Part shown: positions 1 through 8,150 of the stretch, piece by piece | Layout of the letters: the number at the start of each line of letters is the position of its first letter | How positions within the stretch are numbered: position 1 is the stretch's first letter | From: Bog-473 sp963750075 | GTDB taxonomy: Bacteria > Actinomycetota > Acidimicrobiia > Acidimicrobiales > RAAP-2 | DNA: 64,000 nt | Assembly: GCA_963750075.1 (NCBI GenBank) | Contig: CAVVPG010000005.1 | Coordinates: 255,155 to 319,154 of the forward strand | Direction: 5' to 3' | Notes under the pieces: generated by a model | Databases searched by the model: none | What the model saw: only the letters and a program-made list of their open reading frames with translations | What the model was told of the DNA's origin: nothing | Position numbers and translations under genes: made by a program

Positions 1-1
1 C

Positions 2-85
2 GCCGCCACGATCTACGGGGGCACAGCGGAGATCCAGCGGAACATCATCGCCCGCCGGCTGCTCGACCTCGGGAGCGATCGCTGA
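2..85 (+). CDS. Acyl-CoA dehydrogenase, C-terminal end only (cut by window edge)
   Basis: Only the last 27 codons are present. They read AATIYGGTAEIQRNIIARRL and then a short tail ending in TGA. The YGGTAEIQRNIIA block is the C-terminal FAD/adenine-contacting signature of acyl-CoA dehydrogenases. The stop overlaps the next start (TGATG), so the two are translationally coupled. The following gene is a short acyl-CoA dehydrogenase homologue, so the two may form an alpha2beta2 enzyme; that pairing is an inference. Confidence 0.85.
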   Translation, partial: AATIYGGTAEIQRNIIARRLLDLGSDR

Positions 86-1047
86 TGGACGGCGCGGAGC
101 GCGCGGAGTTCGAACGGGGCCTGCGCCACGCCGTCGAGGCGCACAGCGGCGCGGCGCTCGACGCCGCGCTGGACGCGCTGGGGTGGCCCGACGCGCTGGG
201 GGAGGACACCGGGACGGCGGTGTCCGTCTTCTTCGAGCTGCAGGGCTCGGGCCACACCGCCTCCTCCGCTCTGGACCGGGTGCTCGCCTGCTCGCTGGGG
301 CTCGACCTCACGGCGGCGGCCGGGTTCGTGCTCCCGCGGCTCGGCTCCACGGAACCGCCGGGCCGGCTCGACGGCGCCAGCCTCGCCGTCCGCGGGCTGG
401 GCACGGCGGCGCTGCCCGGGCGCGCCACCGCCGTCGTGGTCGCCCACGCCGTCAACACCGAGGTCGCCTTCTGCGTGCCGACGCGCGACCTGACGCTGCG
501 GCCGGTGCGCGGCATGGACCCCGGCCTCGGGCTCGTCGAGGTCCACGGCAGCGTGGCCAGGGAGGCGCTCGCGCCCGAGGTGGCGTCCCCGCCGTGGCCC
601 TCAGCGGTCGCGCTGGCCCAGCTGGCCGTCGGCCACGAGCTCGTCGGTGCCGCCCGGGCGATGCTGGCGCTGGCCCGCGCGCACGCCCTCGAACGCGTCC
701 AGTTCGGGCAGGCGATCGGCCGGTTCCAGGCCGTGCGCCATCGGCTGGCCGAGACGCTGGTGGCGATCGAGTCGGCGGACGCCGTGCTCGACGCGGCCTG
801 GGAGGACGGCTCCCCGCGGACGGCGGCCGTGGCCAAGGCGCTCGCCGGACGCGGCGCGCGCACGGCCTCGCGCCACTGCCAGCAGGTGCTCGCCGGCATC
901 GGCTTCACGACCGAGCACGAGTTCCACCGCTACGCCAAGCGTGTCGTGGTGCTCGACGGGCTGTTCGGCGCCACCCGCTCCCTCACCCGCGACCTCGGCG
1001 CCGAGCTGCTCTCCGAGCGGCGGCTGGCGCCCTTCGCGCCGCTCTGA
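85..1047 (+). CDS. Acyl-CoA dehydrogenase family protein, short partner subunit
   Basis: This 320-residue protein is shorter than the usual 370-400 residues of the family. It keeps the C-terminal helical domain: ERVQFGQAIGRFQAVRHRLAE near residue 205 and a GFTTEHEFHRYAKR stretch near 275, where canonical enzymes have the IHGG-type motif. The N-terminal part is weakly conserved. ATG 85 is chosen because it overlaps the preceding dehydrogenase stop. The arrangement resembles heteromeric FadE pairs of steroid side-chain degradation (ChsE1/ChsE2 type), where one subunit has lost catalytic residues. The substrate is unknown. It would act in the cytosol, oxidising an acyl-CoA to the enoyl-CoA with FAD. 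Confidence 0.8.
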   Translation: MDGAERAEFERGLRHAVEAHSGAALDAALDALGWPDALGEDTGTAVSVFFELQGSGHTASSALDRVLACSLGLDLTAAAGFVLPRLGSTEPPGRLDGASLAVRGLGTAALPGRATAVVVAHAVNTEVAFCVPTRDLTLRPVRGMDPGLGLVEVHGSVAREALAPEVASPPWPSAVALAQLAVGHELVGAARAMLALARAHALERVQFGQAIGRFQAVRHRLAETLVAIESADAVLDAAWEDGSPRTAAVAKALAGRGARTASRHCQQVLAGIGFTTEHEFHRYAKRVVVLDGLFGATRSLTRDLGAELLSERRLAPFAPL

Positions 1048-1068
1048 GCCGCGCGAGGACCGCTCGAC

Positions 1069-2022
1069 TCAGAACGACGACGCGAGCGAGCCGAGGAGCC
1101 CGCGGGTCCGCTTCGACGAGGCGACGAGCTCCTCGCGGTTCTCCCCGATCGGCACCACCCGCACCGAGATGTCGGTCACGCCGGCGTCGGCGAAGGCCTG
1201 CAGGCGCGCGACGATGGTGGACTCGCTACCCGCCGCCAGGATGTCGCCCACGTTCCGCGCGTCGCCGTGCTCGAGCAGCTTCTGGTAGTTCGGGGACACC
1301 TCGGCCTCGGCCAGGATCCGGTTGGTGCGGGCGACCGCGGCCTCGATCTCGTCGTCGCCGCAGAGGCACACCGGGATGCCCGCCACCACGCGGGGGGCGG
1401 GGCGGTTCGCCGCCTCGGCGGCGCGGGTGAGGTTGGGGACGACGTGGGTGGCGATCGCCCGCTCGTCGGCCATCCACAAGATGGTCCCGTCGGCCCGCTC
1501 GCCGCACAGCGCCAGCATGCGCGGGCCGAGCGCGGCCAGCAGCACCGGGGTCGGCACGATGTCGGTGATGTCGAGGGGGTTGTGCACCCGGAAGAGCTCG
1601 TTCTCGACGTCGACGGGCCCGGGGCCTGCGAGCGCCCGGTCGAGGACCTCGAGGTAGGCCCGCATGGTGGCGACGGGGCGCTCGTAGGGCAGCCCGAGCA
1701 TCTCGTCGATGACCCAGTGGTGCGAGACGCCGAGGCCCACGGCCAGCCGCCCCCCGCAGACCGCCTGCACGGACAGGACCTGCTGCGCCAGCGCGATGGG
1801 GTGGCGGGGTTGGACCGGCACGACGGCCGTGCCGACCTCGATGCGGCTCGTGGCGGCGCCGACCACCGTGGCGGCGGTGAGGGCGTCGAACTCGTCGGGG
1901 ATCTGCGGGATCCACACCGTGGACAGGCCCACCTCCTCGGCCCAGCGGGCGTCGGCCCGGAGCCGTTCGACCTTGGTCCGGTAGCGGCCCCGCTCCGGGC
2001 CGATCATCAAGCCGATGCGCAT
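1069..2022 (-). CDS. LLM-class (luciferase-like) F420/flavin-dependent oxidoreductase
   Basis: This is a 317-residue TIM-barrel protein of the bacterial luciferase-like family. It starts MRIGLMIGPERG and carries the typical early segments WAEEVGLSTVWIPQ and RIEVGTAVVPVQPRHP. The middle GGRLAVGLGVSHHWVIDEM resembles actinobacterial F420-dependent members. The start is supported by GGGAGG about 8 nt upstream. It is transcribed away from the P450 operon across a 265-bp gap. The cofactor (F420 or FMN) and substrate cannot be fixed from sequence alone. Related proteins include F420-dependent glucose-6-phosphate and hydroxymycolic-acid dehydrogenases, but no specific match is claimed. Confidence 0.88.
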   Translation of the reverse strand: MRIGLMIGPERGRYRTKVERLRADARWAEEVGLSTVWIPQIPDEFDALTAATVVGAATSRIEVGTAVVPVQPRHPIALAQQVLSVQAVCGGRLAVGLGVSHHWVIDEMLGLPYERPVATMRAYLEVLDRALAGPGPVDVENELFRVHNPLDITDIVPTPVLLAALGPRMLALCGERADGTILWMADERAIATHVVPNLTRAAEAANRPAPRVVAGIPVCLCGDDEIEAAVARTNRILAEAEVSPNYQKLLEHGDARNVGDILAAGSESTIVARLQAFADAGVTDISVRVVPIGENREELVASSKRTRGLLGSLASSF

Positions 2023-2057
2023 GCCCAGGTCCCTCCCGGCGTCGGGTATGGCAGAAA

Positions 2058-2079
2058 TGAGAACATACTTCTTCTCTCA
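2058..2079. promoter_or_regulatory. Imperfect inverted repeat between divergent LLM and P450 genes
   Basis: TGAGA (2058-2062) and TCTCA (2075-2079) flank a pyrimidine-rich centre in the 265-bp divergent intergenic region. The site lies about 35 bp upstream of the LLM start. It could be an operator, but no regulator gene is adjacent and the arms are short. Confidence 0.3.
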
Positions 2080-2287
2080 GCGTAAGGCTAGTTCCACCCT
2101 GCTGCAGGGCATCGTGGCGGCGTGGTCGTCGGAGCGCCCGGCCGGGCGGTGGCCAGGGTGCGCCGTGGTGCGGAAGTCAGGTTTCATGTCAGACAGAACC
2201 CAGTTTTCACTGGTGGGGTCACGGACTATCGTGGGCCGCCAGCGACGGGGCGCGGCGCGGCAGGGCACGGCACGAGGCAGGAGATGG

Positions 2288-3574
2288 GTGGAGACGGTGA
2301 CGGACTACGAGTCGATGGACTTCTTCCGAGACGACGACCTGATCGTCGACCCCTATCCGTACTTCGAGGCCATCCGCGCCCACGGCCCGGTCTGGCGCGA
2401 GCCGCACCACGACGTGGTCATGGTGACCGGGTACGAGGAGGCGATGGGCGTCTACAGCGACGCCAAGACCTTCTCCTCGTGCACCGCCGTGACGGGGCCG
2501 TTCCCGGGGTTCCCGGTCCCGCTCGAGGGCGACGACGTCAGCGAGCTCATCGAGGAGCACCGCGACGAGCTCCCGATGCACGACCAGCTGCCGAACCTCG
2601 ACCCGCCGGTCCACACGGACCACCGCTCGCTCCTCCTGCGCCTCATCACCCCGAAGCGCCTCGCCAGCAACGAGGAGTTCATGTGGCGGCTGGCCGACCG
2701 CCAGCTCGACACCTTCCTCTCCCGGGGCGAGTGCGAGTTCATCGGGCAGTACGCCAGCCCCTTCGCCATGCTCGTCATCGCCGACCTGCTCGGGGTGCCC
2801 GAGGCGGACCGACCGCGATTCGAAGAGGCGCTGCTGCGCGGCACGGCGCACCACGGCACCATCGGCAGCATGAACGAGGACACCATCGCCCTGTCGCCAC
2901 TCGAATACCTCTCCCAGCAGTTCACGTCGTACGTGGAGGACCGCCGGCGCGCCCCGCGCGACGACGTGCTGACCGGCCTGGCCAACGCGACGTTCCCCGA
3001 CGGCTCGACCCCCGAGGTCCTCGACGTCGTGCGCGTCGCCGCCAACCTCTTCGCGGCGGGCCAGGAGACCACCGTCCGCCTCCTGAGCTCCGCCCTGATG
3101 CTCATCGCCGAGGACCCGGAGCTCCAGCGGGTGCTGCGCGCCGAGCGGGAGCGGATCCCCAACTTCGTCGAGGAGACGCTCCGGATGGAGAGCCCGGTCA
3201 AGGGTGACTTCCGGCTGTCGCGCGTCCCGACCAGGGTCGGGGACCTGGACATCCCCGCCGGCACGACGGTCATGCTCGTCAACGCCGCCGCCAACCGCGA
3301 CCCGCGCCGCTTCGAGGAGCCGGCGACGTTCGACCCCGGGCGCGAGAACGCCCGCCACCACCTGGCCTTCGGGCGCGGCATCCACACCTGCCCCGGGGCG
3401 CCGCTCGCCCGCTCCGAGGCCCGCATCAGCCTGGAGCGCATCCTCGAGAGGACGCAGGACATCCGGATCTCCGAGGAGCACCACGGCCCGGCGGGCGCCC
3501 GCCGCTTTCACTACGTGCCGACCTTCATCCTCCGCGGGCTGACCCGGCTGTACCTGGAGTTCACCGCACCGTGA
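2288..3574 (+). CDS. Cytochrome P450 monooxygenase
   Basis: This is a 428-residue soluble bacterial P450. The I-helix oxygen-activation motif AGQETT is at residues 257-262, the ExxR pair is E296/R299, and the heme-binding loop FGRGIHTCPG has its thiolate ligand at Cys368. The frame is open further upstream, but homology begins only near DFFRDDDLIVDPYPYF. GTG 2288 was chosen because AGGAG lies 4 nt before it; GTG 2297 is possible. It needs external ferredoxin and reductase, and neither is in this window. It overlaps the next gene (GTGA), and an aldehyde dehydrogenase follows. This suggests hydroxylation of a hydrophobic substrate whose alcohol is oxidised further. The substrate is unknown. Confidence 0.93.
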   Translation: METVTDYESMDFFRDDDLIVDPYPYFEAIRAHGPVWREPHHDVVMVTGYEEAMGVYSDAKTFSSCTAVTGPFPGFPVPLEGDDVSELIEEHRDELPMHDQLPNLDPPVHTDHRSLLLRLITPKRLASNEEFMWRLADRQLDTFLSRGECEFIGQYASPFAMLVIADLLGVPEADRPRFEEALLRGTAHHGTIGSMNEDTIALSPLEYLSQQFTSYVEDRRRAPRDDVLTGLANATFPDGSTPEVLDVVRVAANLFAAGQETTVRLLSSALMLIAEDPELQRVLRAERERIPNFVEETLRMESPVKGDFRLSRVPTRVGDLDIPAGTTVMLVNAAANRDPRRFEEPATFDPGRENARHHLAFGRGIHTCPGAPLARSEARISLERILERTQDIRISEEHHGPAGARRFHYVPTFILRGLTRLYLEFTAP

Positions 3575-4055
3575 GGGAGCAACGTCGCTCGCGTCGCCTC
3601 GCCATGTCGCCCGGCGAGCGGGACGCCTTCCTCACGCAGGAGCGCACCTGCCGGGTCGGCACCGTCGGCACCGACGGCCCCCACGTCACCGCGCTGTGGT
3701 TCGTGTGGGACGGCTCGTCCGTCTGGTTGAACTCCATCGTGAAGAGCCAGCGCTGGGTGGACCTCCAGCACGACCCCCGCGTGACCGTGCTGGTCGACGC
3801 GGGAACGGCGTTCGGCGAGCTGCGGGGCGTCGAGATCCGGGGCCGGGCCACGGCGGTCGGCGAGGTCCCCCGCACCGGCGAGGCGCACGCCGCGCTGGCG
3901 GAGCCCGAGCGCCTCTTCGGCGCGAAGTACGCGGGGGCGCGTTCAGCGCCGACGGCCGGCATGCCTGGCTCCGGGTCGTGCCGGAGAAGATCGTGAGCTG
4001 GGACTTCCGCAAAATGGCTGCCGGGAACGACGGCGGCGCCGCGAGAGGGAAGTGA
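3571..4055 (+). CDS. PPOX-class (F420/FMN split-barrel) oxidoreductase, interrupted by a frameshift
   Basis: The N-terminal part reads CRVGTVGTDGPHVTALWFVWDG, the hallmark of the pyridoxamine-phosphate-oxidase-like split barrel. The open frame then ends abnormally at 3996. Downstream of the G run at 3933-3937 the +2 frame continues with the expected family C-terminus (GAFSADGRHAWLRVVPEKIV, SWDFRKM) and stops at 4055. One missing G in the run restores a protein of 161 residues, or 150 from ATG 3604, which may be the true start. GTG 3571 overlaps the P450 stop. The likely role is F420- or flavin-dependent reduction linked to the P450 operon; the substrate is unknown. Confidence 0.8.
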
Positions 4056-4066
4056 GGACGGATCCC

Positions 4067-5548
4067 ATGACGGACACGCCAGCGGTGCACCCGGAGCCGA
4101 GGATGCTCATCGACGGCAAGCTCGTCGACGCAGGCGACGGCAAGACGTTCGCCAACGTCAACCCCGCCACCGAGGAGGTGCTCGGCCACGTCGCCGACGC
4201 GTCCCGCGCGGAGGTGGCGCTGGCCATCGCCGCGGCCCGCCGGGCCTTCGACGAGACCGACTGGTCCACCAACCGGTCGTTCCGCCGGCACTGTCTCGAG
4301 CAGCTCCACGACGCCCTCGCAGCCGAGCGGGAGGAGATGCGCGAGCAGTTGATCCTCGAGGTCGGCTGCCCCCGCATGCTCACGTCCGGCCCCCAGCTCG
4401 ACGCGCCGCTCGACGGCGCGCTGACCTACGCGGCCGGGTTGATCGACGAGTACGCCTGGGAGACGGACCTGCCCGATGCCGTCGACTTCCGGGGCGGCAC
4501 CAACGCGCGGCGCATCGTCAAGGAGCCCGTGGGCGTCGTCGGGGCCATCGTCCCCTGGAACTACCCGTTCGAGGTCACGGTGACGAAGCTGGCCCAGGCG
4601 CTCGCCACGGGCAACACGGTCGTGCTCAAGCCGGCGCCGGACACGCCGTGGAACGCCACGCTGCTCGGCCGCCTGGCGGCCGAGCAGACGGACATCCCGC
4701 CCGGCGTGCTGAACGTCGTCACGTCGTCGGACCACCTGGTCGGCGAGGAGCTGACACTGTCGCCGGAGGTCGACCTCATTTCGTTCACCGGCTCGACCGT
4801 GGTGGGGAAGCGGATCATGGAGAAGGGCGCCGCCACGCTGAAGCGCCTGTTCCTGGAGCTGGGCGGCAAGTCGGCGACGATCGTCCTCGACGACGCGGAC
4901 TTCACCACCGCCATGATGACGGGCCTCGCCGTGTGCTCCCACGCCGGGCAGGGCTGTGCCATCCCGACCCGGATGCTCCTCCCCCGGTCGCGCCACGACG
5001 AGGGCGTCGAGCTCCTGAAGACCTACATGGGATCGGTCCCCTACGGCGACCCGCAGCGTCCCGACGTGATCATGGGCCCGCTCATCTCCGAGAAGCAACG
5101 CGGGCGCGTCCTCGGCTACATCGAGCGCGGTGTCGCCGAGGGCGCCACCCTGGCCCTCGGCGGGAGCCGCCCGGGTGACCTGCCGCGCGGCTGGTTCGTG
5201 GAGCCGACGCTGTTCACCGACGTCGACAACGCCATGACCATCGCCCGCGAGGAGATCTTCGGTCCGGTGCTCGTCGTGATCCCCTTCGAGGACGACGACG
5301 ACGCCGTCCGCATCGCCAACGACAGCACGTACGGCCTCGGCGGCGCGGTCGTCTCGGCGTCGCTCGAGCGCGCCCTGGCGGTGGCGGGCCGGGTCCGCAC
5401 GGGCACGCTCAGCGTCAACGGCGGCATGACCTACAGCCCCGACCTCCCCTTCGGCGGCTACAAGGACAGCGGCATCGGCCGCCAGAACGGGACGGCCGGC
5501 TTCGACCAGTACCTCGAGACGAAGTCGCTCGCCTGGCCCGCCGGCTGA
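4067..5548 (+). CDS. NAD(P)-dependent aldehyde dehydrogenase
   Basis: This 493-residue protein has a complete ALDH fold: IVPWNYPFEV near residue 165, the FTGST cofactor loop, the general base Glu264 in LELGGKS, and the nucleophile Cys297 in GQGCAIPTR. The C-terminus has EEIFGPVL and PFGGYKDSGIGRQNG. ATG 4067 is preferred because GAGGA precedes it by about 9 nt; GTG 4052 overlaps the repaired PPOX stop and is possible. It lies third in the P450-PPOX-ALDH operon and probably oxidises the aldehyde derived from a P450 product to a carboxylate for CoA activation. That coupling is inferred from position. Confidence 0.93.
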   Translation: MTDTPAVHPEPRMLIDGKLVDAGDGKTFANVNPATEEVLGHVADASRAEVALAIAAARRAFDETDWSTNRSFRRHCLEQLHDALAAEREEMREQLILEVGCPRMLTSGPQLDAPLDGALTYAAGLIDEYAWETDLPDAVDFRGGTNARRIVKEPVGVVGAIVPWNYPFEVTVTKLAQALATGNTVVLKPAPDTPWNATLLGRLAAEQTDIPPGVLNVVTSSDHLVGEELTLSPEVDLISFTGSTVVGKRIMEKGAATLKRLFLELGGKSATIVLDDADFTTAMMTGLAVCSHAGQGCAIPTRMLLPRSRHDEGVELLKTYMGSVPYGDPQRPDVIMGPLISEKQRGRVLGYIERGVAEGATLALGGSRPGDLPRGWFVEPTLFTDVDNAMTIAREEIFGPVLVVIPFEDDDDAVRIANDSTYGLGGAVVSASLERALAVAGRVRTGTLSVNGGMTYSPDLPFGGYKDSGIGRQNGTAGFDQYLETKSLAWPAG

Positions 5549-5554
5549 GCCGGA

Positions 5555-6832
5555 TCAGCGCAGCGGCGAGGCCGCACCACGCGGCACGTCGCGGAAGGGC
5601 ACGTCCTTGTCCAGCCTGCGCTCCCGCGGCATCCCGAGCACACGCTCGCTGATCACGTTGCGGGCCATCTCGGTGGTGCCGCCGCCGATGCACGACACCT
5701 GCCGCATGAGGTACTCGTTGCCGCTGAAGGCCAGGTCGCCATCGTCGTCAGTCCACGCCACGCCCGCGCTGCCCGCGATCTCGAAGCCGATGGTCCGGAT
5801 CCGGGCGGACGAGACGCCGGTGAACAACCGCCCGATCGCCGCCGCGTGCTCGGGCAGCGCGCCCGACCGGATCCCCTCGCTGACCCGTCGCTTCAGCTCC
5901 TGGTCGACGAGATGGAGCACGCGGGCCTGTCCGATCAGGTCCCGCATGTGCGGATCGGCCAGGCGGCCCACCTGAGCGGCGATCTCGTCCATGCGCGACG
6001 CGCCGACCCCGCTGTGGGCGTAGCCGACCGGCAGCGTGATCAGCGACGAATTGGTGAGCATGCGCTCGTGGAACATCCATCTCGTCCCCACCGTCCAGCC
6101 GTCGTTGACGTCGCCCACCCGGTCCGAGTCGGGCACCCGGACATCGGTCAGGAACTCCTGGCAGAACTCCCGGGAGCCGTTCAGCATCTCGATGCGGTGG
6201 ATCTCGAGGCCCGGCTGGTGGATGGGGAGCATGAACACGGTGAGGCCACGGTGCTTCGGCACGTCCCAATTGGTGCGGGCCAGGCAAAGGCCCCAGTCCG
6301 ACCACCACGCGCCGGTGGTCCAGATCTTGGAGCCGTTCAGCACCCATTCGTCGCCGTCGCGGACGGCGCTCGTCAGCGCACCGGCGACGTCGGACCCCCC
6401 GCTCGGCTCCGAGAGGAACTGCATCCAGATCGCCTCGCCCTTCAGGATGGGCGGGATGTGGCGGAGCTTCTGCTCCTCGGTCCCGAAGTCGAGCAGGACC
6501 GCGGCGCACGGGGAGAAGGTCGGGGCCTGGATCCGGGTCGGGAACTCGTAGCCGGCGAGCTCCTCGTTGAGCACCCGCTGGTGCGCCGGGGTGAGTCCCT
6601 GCCCACCGTAGGCGCGCGGGAAACAGACGCCAGCGAGCCCGGCGTCGAAGAACATCCGCTGGACCTCCCGCTCCCGGGAGATGAGGGCGAGCTCCATCTC
6701 GTCGGTGAGGTCGTTCCGGAACGCCCCGGCCACCGTGGCCACGTCGAGCGGCCGCAGGTTGGCGCGGGCGAAGGCCCGTGCCCGCTGGCGGAAACTCTCG
6801 AGGTCCTCCCTGGACGCCGGCTCCTCGCTCAC
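5555..6832 (-). CDS. Acyl-CoA dehydrogenase (full-length member of a coupled pair)
   Basis: This 425-residue protein has the standard three-domain architecture. The mid-domain FAD/substrate segments are FLSEPSGGSDVAGA and GSKIWTTGAWWSDWG. The C-terminal block CIGGGTTEMARNVISERVLG replaces the usual YGGTAEIQ motif. GTG 6832 is the start: a GGGGAGC ribosome site precedes it and its GTGA overlaps the stop of the upstream dehydrogenase. The frame stays open for another 444 codons upstream, but that stretch is antisense-type shadow coding. The two coupled dehydrogenases probably form a heteromeric enzyme acting after the aldolase-like and thioesterification steps encoded just upstream. Confidence 0.92.
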   Translation of the reverse strand: MSEEPASREDLESFRQRARAFARANLRPLDVATVAGAFRNDLTDEMELALISREREVQRMFFDAGLAGVCFPRAYGGQGLTPAHQRVLNEELAGYEFPTRIQAPTFSPCAAVLLDFGTEEQKLRHIPPILKGEAIWMQFLSEPSGGSDVAGALTSAVRDGDEWVLNGSKIWTTGAWWSDWGLCLARTNWDVPKHRGLTVFMLPIHQPGLEIHRIEMLNGSREFCQEFLTDVRVPDSDRVGDVNDGWTVGTRWMFHERMLTNSSLITLPVGYAHSGVGASRMDEIAAQVGRLADPHMRDLIGQARVLHLVDQELKRRVSEGIRSGALPEHAAAIGRLFTGVSSARIRTIGFEIAGSAGVAWTDDDGDLAFSGNEYLMRQVSCIGGGTTEMARNVISERVLGMPRERRLDKDVPFRDVPRGAASPLR

Positions 6833-7968
6833 GCGCTCCCCCTCTGCTCCGCGATGTCCGCCAGGCGCTGGCGGTGGTCCGCCGGTGTCCCGTACAGCCC
6901 CCGGTTCAGGGTGTGCCGGCGCAGGTACAGGTGGAGGTCGTGCTCGAACGTCACGCCGATGCCTCCGTGGATCTGCACGCAGTCCTGCATCAGCTCGCCC
7001 CCGTAGTCGCCGATGAAGGACTTGGCGGCACTGAGCAGCTCCGGGGCGCCCTCTGCGCCGTCGGCCAGCGCGGCCGTTGCCGCGTCGCTCACGGCGTTGC
7101 CGGCCTCGAGCCACGTCCTCAAGTCGGCGAACCGGTGCTTGATCTCCTGGTAGGAGGCCAGCGGCCGGCCGAACGAGTAGCGGTCGAACGCCCACTCGAC
7201 GGTGAGGTCGAACGCGGTCTGCATCGACCCGAGCGATTCGGCGTTGGTGATGGCCAGCGCCCGCCCGAGCTGCCGCTCGACCTGCGCGTCGGCCGACCCG
7301 GGCTCGCCCACCAGGCCGCCGGCGAGGGGCACGCGCACGCCGTCGAACGACACCACCGAGAAGCGGCGCGTCATGTCCACGGTGTGCATGGGCTCGACGG
7401 ACACGCCCGCGGTGCCGGCGGGGACGAGCACCTGGGTCATCCCCGGACCCGTGCGGCCCGTCACGAGCAGGACGTCCGCCTGGCCCCCCGACTCGACCGG
7501 GCGCTTGCGGCCGTGCAGCACGACCTCGTCCCCCTCCGTGCGCACCTCGAGCGAGCTCGGCCCGAGCCCGTCGCCGGGCGGCGGCTCGCTGAGGCACCAC
7601 GTCGCGACCGACTCGCCGGACAACAGGTCGCCGATCACCTCCTTGAAGTCGTCGCCGCCGACCTCCGAGAGGGTGGCGGCCACGACGTTGGACACCGCCA
7701 ACGGCCCCGGTGCGGCGTGCCGGCCGAACTCGTAGGCCACCAGGGCCAGGTCGACCAGGCCGCGGTCGGAGATGGAGCCGCCTCCGTACTCCTCGCCGAC
7801 CAGCAGGGAGGTCCATCCGAGCTCCGCCCCGCGGCGCCAGTAGGCACGGTCGAAGCCGGCGGGGTCGTCGCGCCGGTGGCGCAGCTCGCTCACCGGGACG
7901 AGCTCGTCGAGCAGCTTCGCCGTGGTGTCCCCTAGGAGCTCCTGGTCGGCGCTCGGTGCCAGCAACAT
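6829..7968 (-). CDS. Acyl-CoA dehydrogenase (partner subunit)
   Basis: This 379-residue acyl-CoA dehydrogenase has the N-terminal LGWTSLLVGEEYGGG helix region, the C-terminal RYSFGRPLASYQEIKHRFAD, and MQDCVQIHGGIGVTFEHDLH with the IHGG motif. The mid-domain is divergent: the usual TEPxAGSD is replaced by CLSEPPPGDGLG. The stop overlaps the GTG start of the next dehydrogenase. Complementary degeneration (this subunit keeps IHGG, the other keeps SEPSGGSD) is what heterotetrameric FadE enzymes show, each active site being built from both subunits. The substrate is not known. Confidence 0.92.
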   Translation of the reverse strand: MLLAPSADQELLGDTTAKLLDELVPVSELRHRRDDPAGFDRAYWRRGAELGWTSLLVGEEYGGGSISDRGLVDLALVAYEFGRHAAPGPLAVSNVVAATLSEVGGDDFKEVIGDLLSGESVATWCLSEPPPGDGLGPSSLEVRTEGDEVVLHGRKRPVESGGQADVLLVTGRTGPGMTQVLVPAGTAGVSVEPMHTVDMTRRFSVVSFDGVRVPLAGGLVGEPGSADAQVERQLGRALAITNAESLGSMQTAFDLTVEWAFDRYSFGRPLASYQEIKHRFADLRTWLEAGNAVSDAATAALADGAEGAPELLSAAKSFIGDYGGELMQDCVQIHGGIGVTFEHDLHLYLRRHTLNRGLYGTPADHRQRLADIAEQRGSA

Positions 7969-8150
7969 GGTTCGACCTATCCCTCAGTCCTTGCGGCGGT
8001 GCCGGCCCAGGCCGGGCGTTGCCGCAGGCCGAAGATACTGCGAGAAGGTGGTTTCGTCCAGACGGGTGGGCCGGTTTCCAGCTTTGAGAGTGACCTTCCC
8101 ACACCGGGCCCCGGCCTGCGCCGGCACGGCGCGACGTCGGTCCCCGTCGC